This document shows, one piece after another, positions 63,242 to 64,000 of a stretch of DNA of 64,000 nucleotides (position 1 is its first letter; each line of letters starts with the position of its first letter). This stretch comes from Ilex aquifolium (lineage: Eukaryota; Streptophyta; Magnoliopsida; Aquifoliales; Aquifoliaceae). The notes beneath the pieces are model-generated. The model was not told the DNA's origin. It saw nothing but the letters and a program-made list of their open reading frames with translations, and did no database searches. The position numbers were made by a program, and so were the translations under genes. The DNA lies in assembly GCA_951799425.1 (NCBI GenBank), contig OX637402.1, positions 1,488,501-1,552,500 of the forward strand, written 5' to 3'.

Positions 63242-64000
63242 TGTAACACCCCGAATTTTCTTTTATATATTTATAGAGATATATATATATATAGTAAATA
63301 AAAAGTGTAAATATGTAGATATATGTAGTGACATAAGAATAAACCCTAGGAATAAATGCTATGGAGACAATTTGATTGGGAAGTTACGTGTCGAAGATGT
63401 TTAAACTTGGAAAGGGTGATTAGACAAGTTTCTAAAAGTTTGTAGGTCAAAATAATGATTCCATTGAATCCGGAAGGTCGAAAAATATTGGGAGTGGTAA
63501 TATGGATGTATTGGAAGTTAGGAAGTGTCTCGGAGTTAAAATACACTTTAGCGAGAATTTGGGTAAAAATGGGTATTGAACACTACTTAGTGTTTTGGCC
63601 ATAATTGTTTATCTTTAAGTCCAATTAATCTGAAATTTTTACAGTAGATAGTAGACATCTAGGGATACAAAAGTATGTCTCATGAACATTTTCCAATTCG
63701 ACCTCTAAATGGGTCAAAACTGCATTGGAAGTTGAAAAAAAAATCTGGCAGTCAAACCGTACCGGTACGCCGAACTCCAGTAGCTAAACCGTACCGGTAC
63801 GCCCGATAAAGCCAGCCCGATCCGACTGCGCGTCTTTCTCCATTTCCTCCACTATAAATACATTTTGTCACCTCCTTAGCCTTCATTACACCTCTTCAAA
63901 CCCTAGAAAACATAAGAGAGGAAGAGAGAAAGAGAGAAACACAAGATCAAGAGAAAACAAGAGATTGAAGGGTTGATTCAAGATCAAAGCCCTAATTTTT
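63242..64000 (+). repeat. Monomer 42, class H, partial (right edge)
   Basis: TATA box at 63853. Twin of monomer 37; cut by the window end in the leader, just after CCCTAATTTTT and before the splice donor. Confidence 0.95.

Larger units (their letters stand above)
1..64000 (+). repeat. Satellite-like tandem array of ~1.52-kb monomers
   Basis: The start word TGTAACACCCCG recurs 42 times at intervals of 1,482-1,527 bp, mostly 1,525 or 1,523, always on the plus strand and with no other sequence between copies. Neighbouring copies differ by eye at only about ten to a few tens of sites, so the array is young or strongly homogenised. Main length classes follow the AT dinucleotide run about 37 bp after the monomer start (1,523, 1,525 and 1,527). 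The array enters and leaves the window inside a monomer, so its true length is unknown. Pericentromeric or other heterochromatic location is inference from structure alone. Confidence 0.98.
58707..64000 (+). repeat. Five-monomer duplication, second copy, runs off right edge
   Basis: Monomers 39-42 repeat monomers 34-37 at an offset of exactly 7,575 bp with only a handful of differences seen by eye. The end of the duplicated tract is outside the window. Confidence 0.92.

Noticed and set aside
1-64000. rDNA intergenic spacer, because of promoter-like tandem repeats
   Set aside because: No 18S, 5.8S, 25S or 5S sequence anywhere in 64 kb, and the core is a TATA-type promoter instead of an RNA polymerase I start.
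832-64000. Monomer length as eight nucleosomes (1,525 / 8 = about 191 bp)
   Set aside because: The arithmetic fits a plant linker length, but many lengths would; there is no visible ~190-bp periodicity inside the monomer.

Overview
The window is plant nuclear DNA, almost certainly from a eudicot; an Asteraceae source is a weak guess from the style of the repeat. From first to last base it is one head-to-tail tandem array: 41 complete monomers of about 1.52 kb and two partial ones at the edges, all in the same orientation. There is no unique sequence, rRNA, tRNA or CRISPR array, and no open reading frame I believe in.

Monomer anatomy (starting at TGTAACACCCCG; numbers from the first full copy, 832-2356): an LTR-like start; an AT dinucleotide run; an upstream region with the GGCCATAACTTTTT motif common in plant Ty3/gypsy LTRs; two 12-bp palindromes CGTACCGGTACG set 32 bp apart in a CpG-rich patch; a TATA box; a purine-rich leader with a telo-box and a GA tract; a good splice donor and a possible short intron; a spacer; then an array of seven hairpin-forming sub-repeats around TCCTTATAAGGA. 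The next monomer begins after the invariant junction ACA-ATAT-TGT. I read the monomer as a satellite derived from a solo LTR (fossil; no gag or pol is present) that keeps a promoter-like core. Each monomer would be a small transcription unit running into a hairpin array.

Monomers fall into classes, each marked by a few linked sites near its start. C: TTTGCAGGTC with AAACATTGG. K: TTTGCAAGTC. a: TTTGTAGGTC with TTTAACTCC. a*: class a plus AAACTGCATT and ACACCACTCC. I: AATGAATCC with ACAAATTTC. T: AATGAATCC with ACAAGTTTC. A: TTTGAAGGTC. G: TACGTATCG. H: AAACCCTAGG. The class order shows higher-order repeats. The left part (2357-35885) is built from a-K, a*-I and T blocks, including two eight-monomer blocks of about 12.19 kb. 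The right part (35886-64000) is C, A, G and H. It holds an exact-phase three-monomer duplication (2 x 4,574 bp) and a five-monomer duplication of period 7,575 bp that runs off the right edge. High similarity between copies and these multi-monomer duplications point to recent, possibly continuing, unequal exchange.

Nothing here is a conventional gene set. The interesting content is the monomer's regulatory architecture and the array's history.
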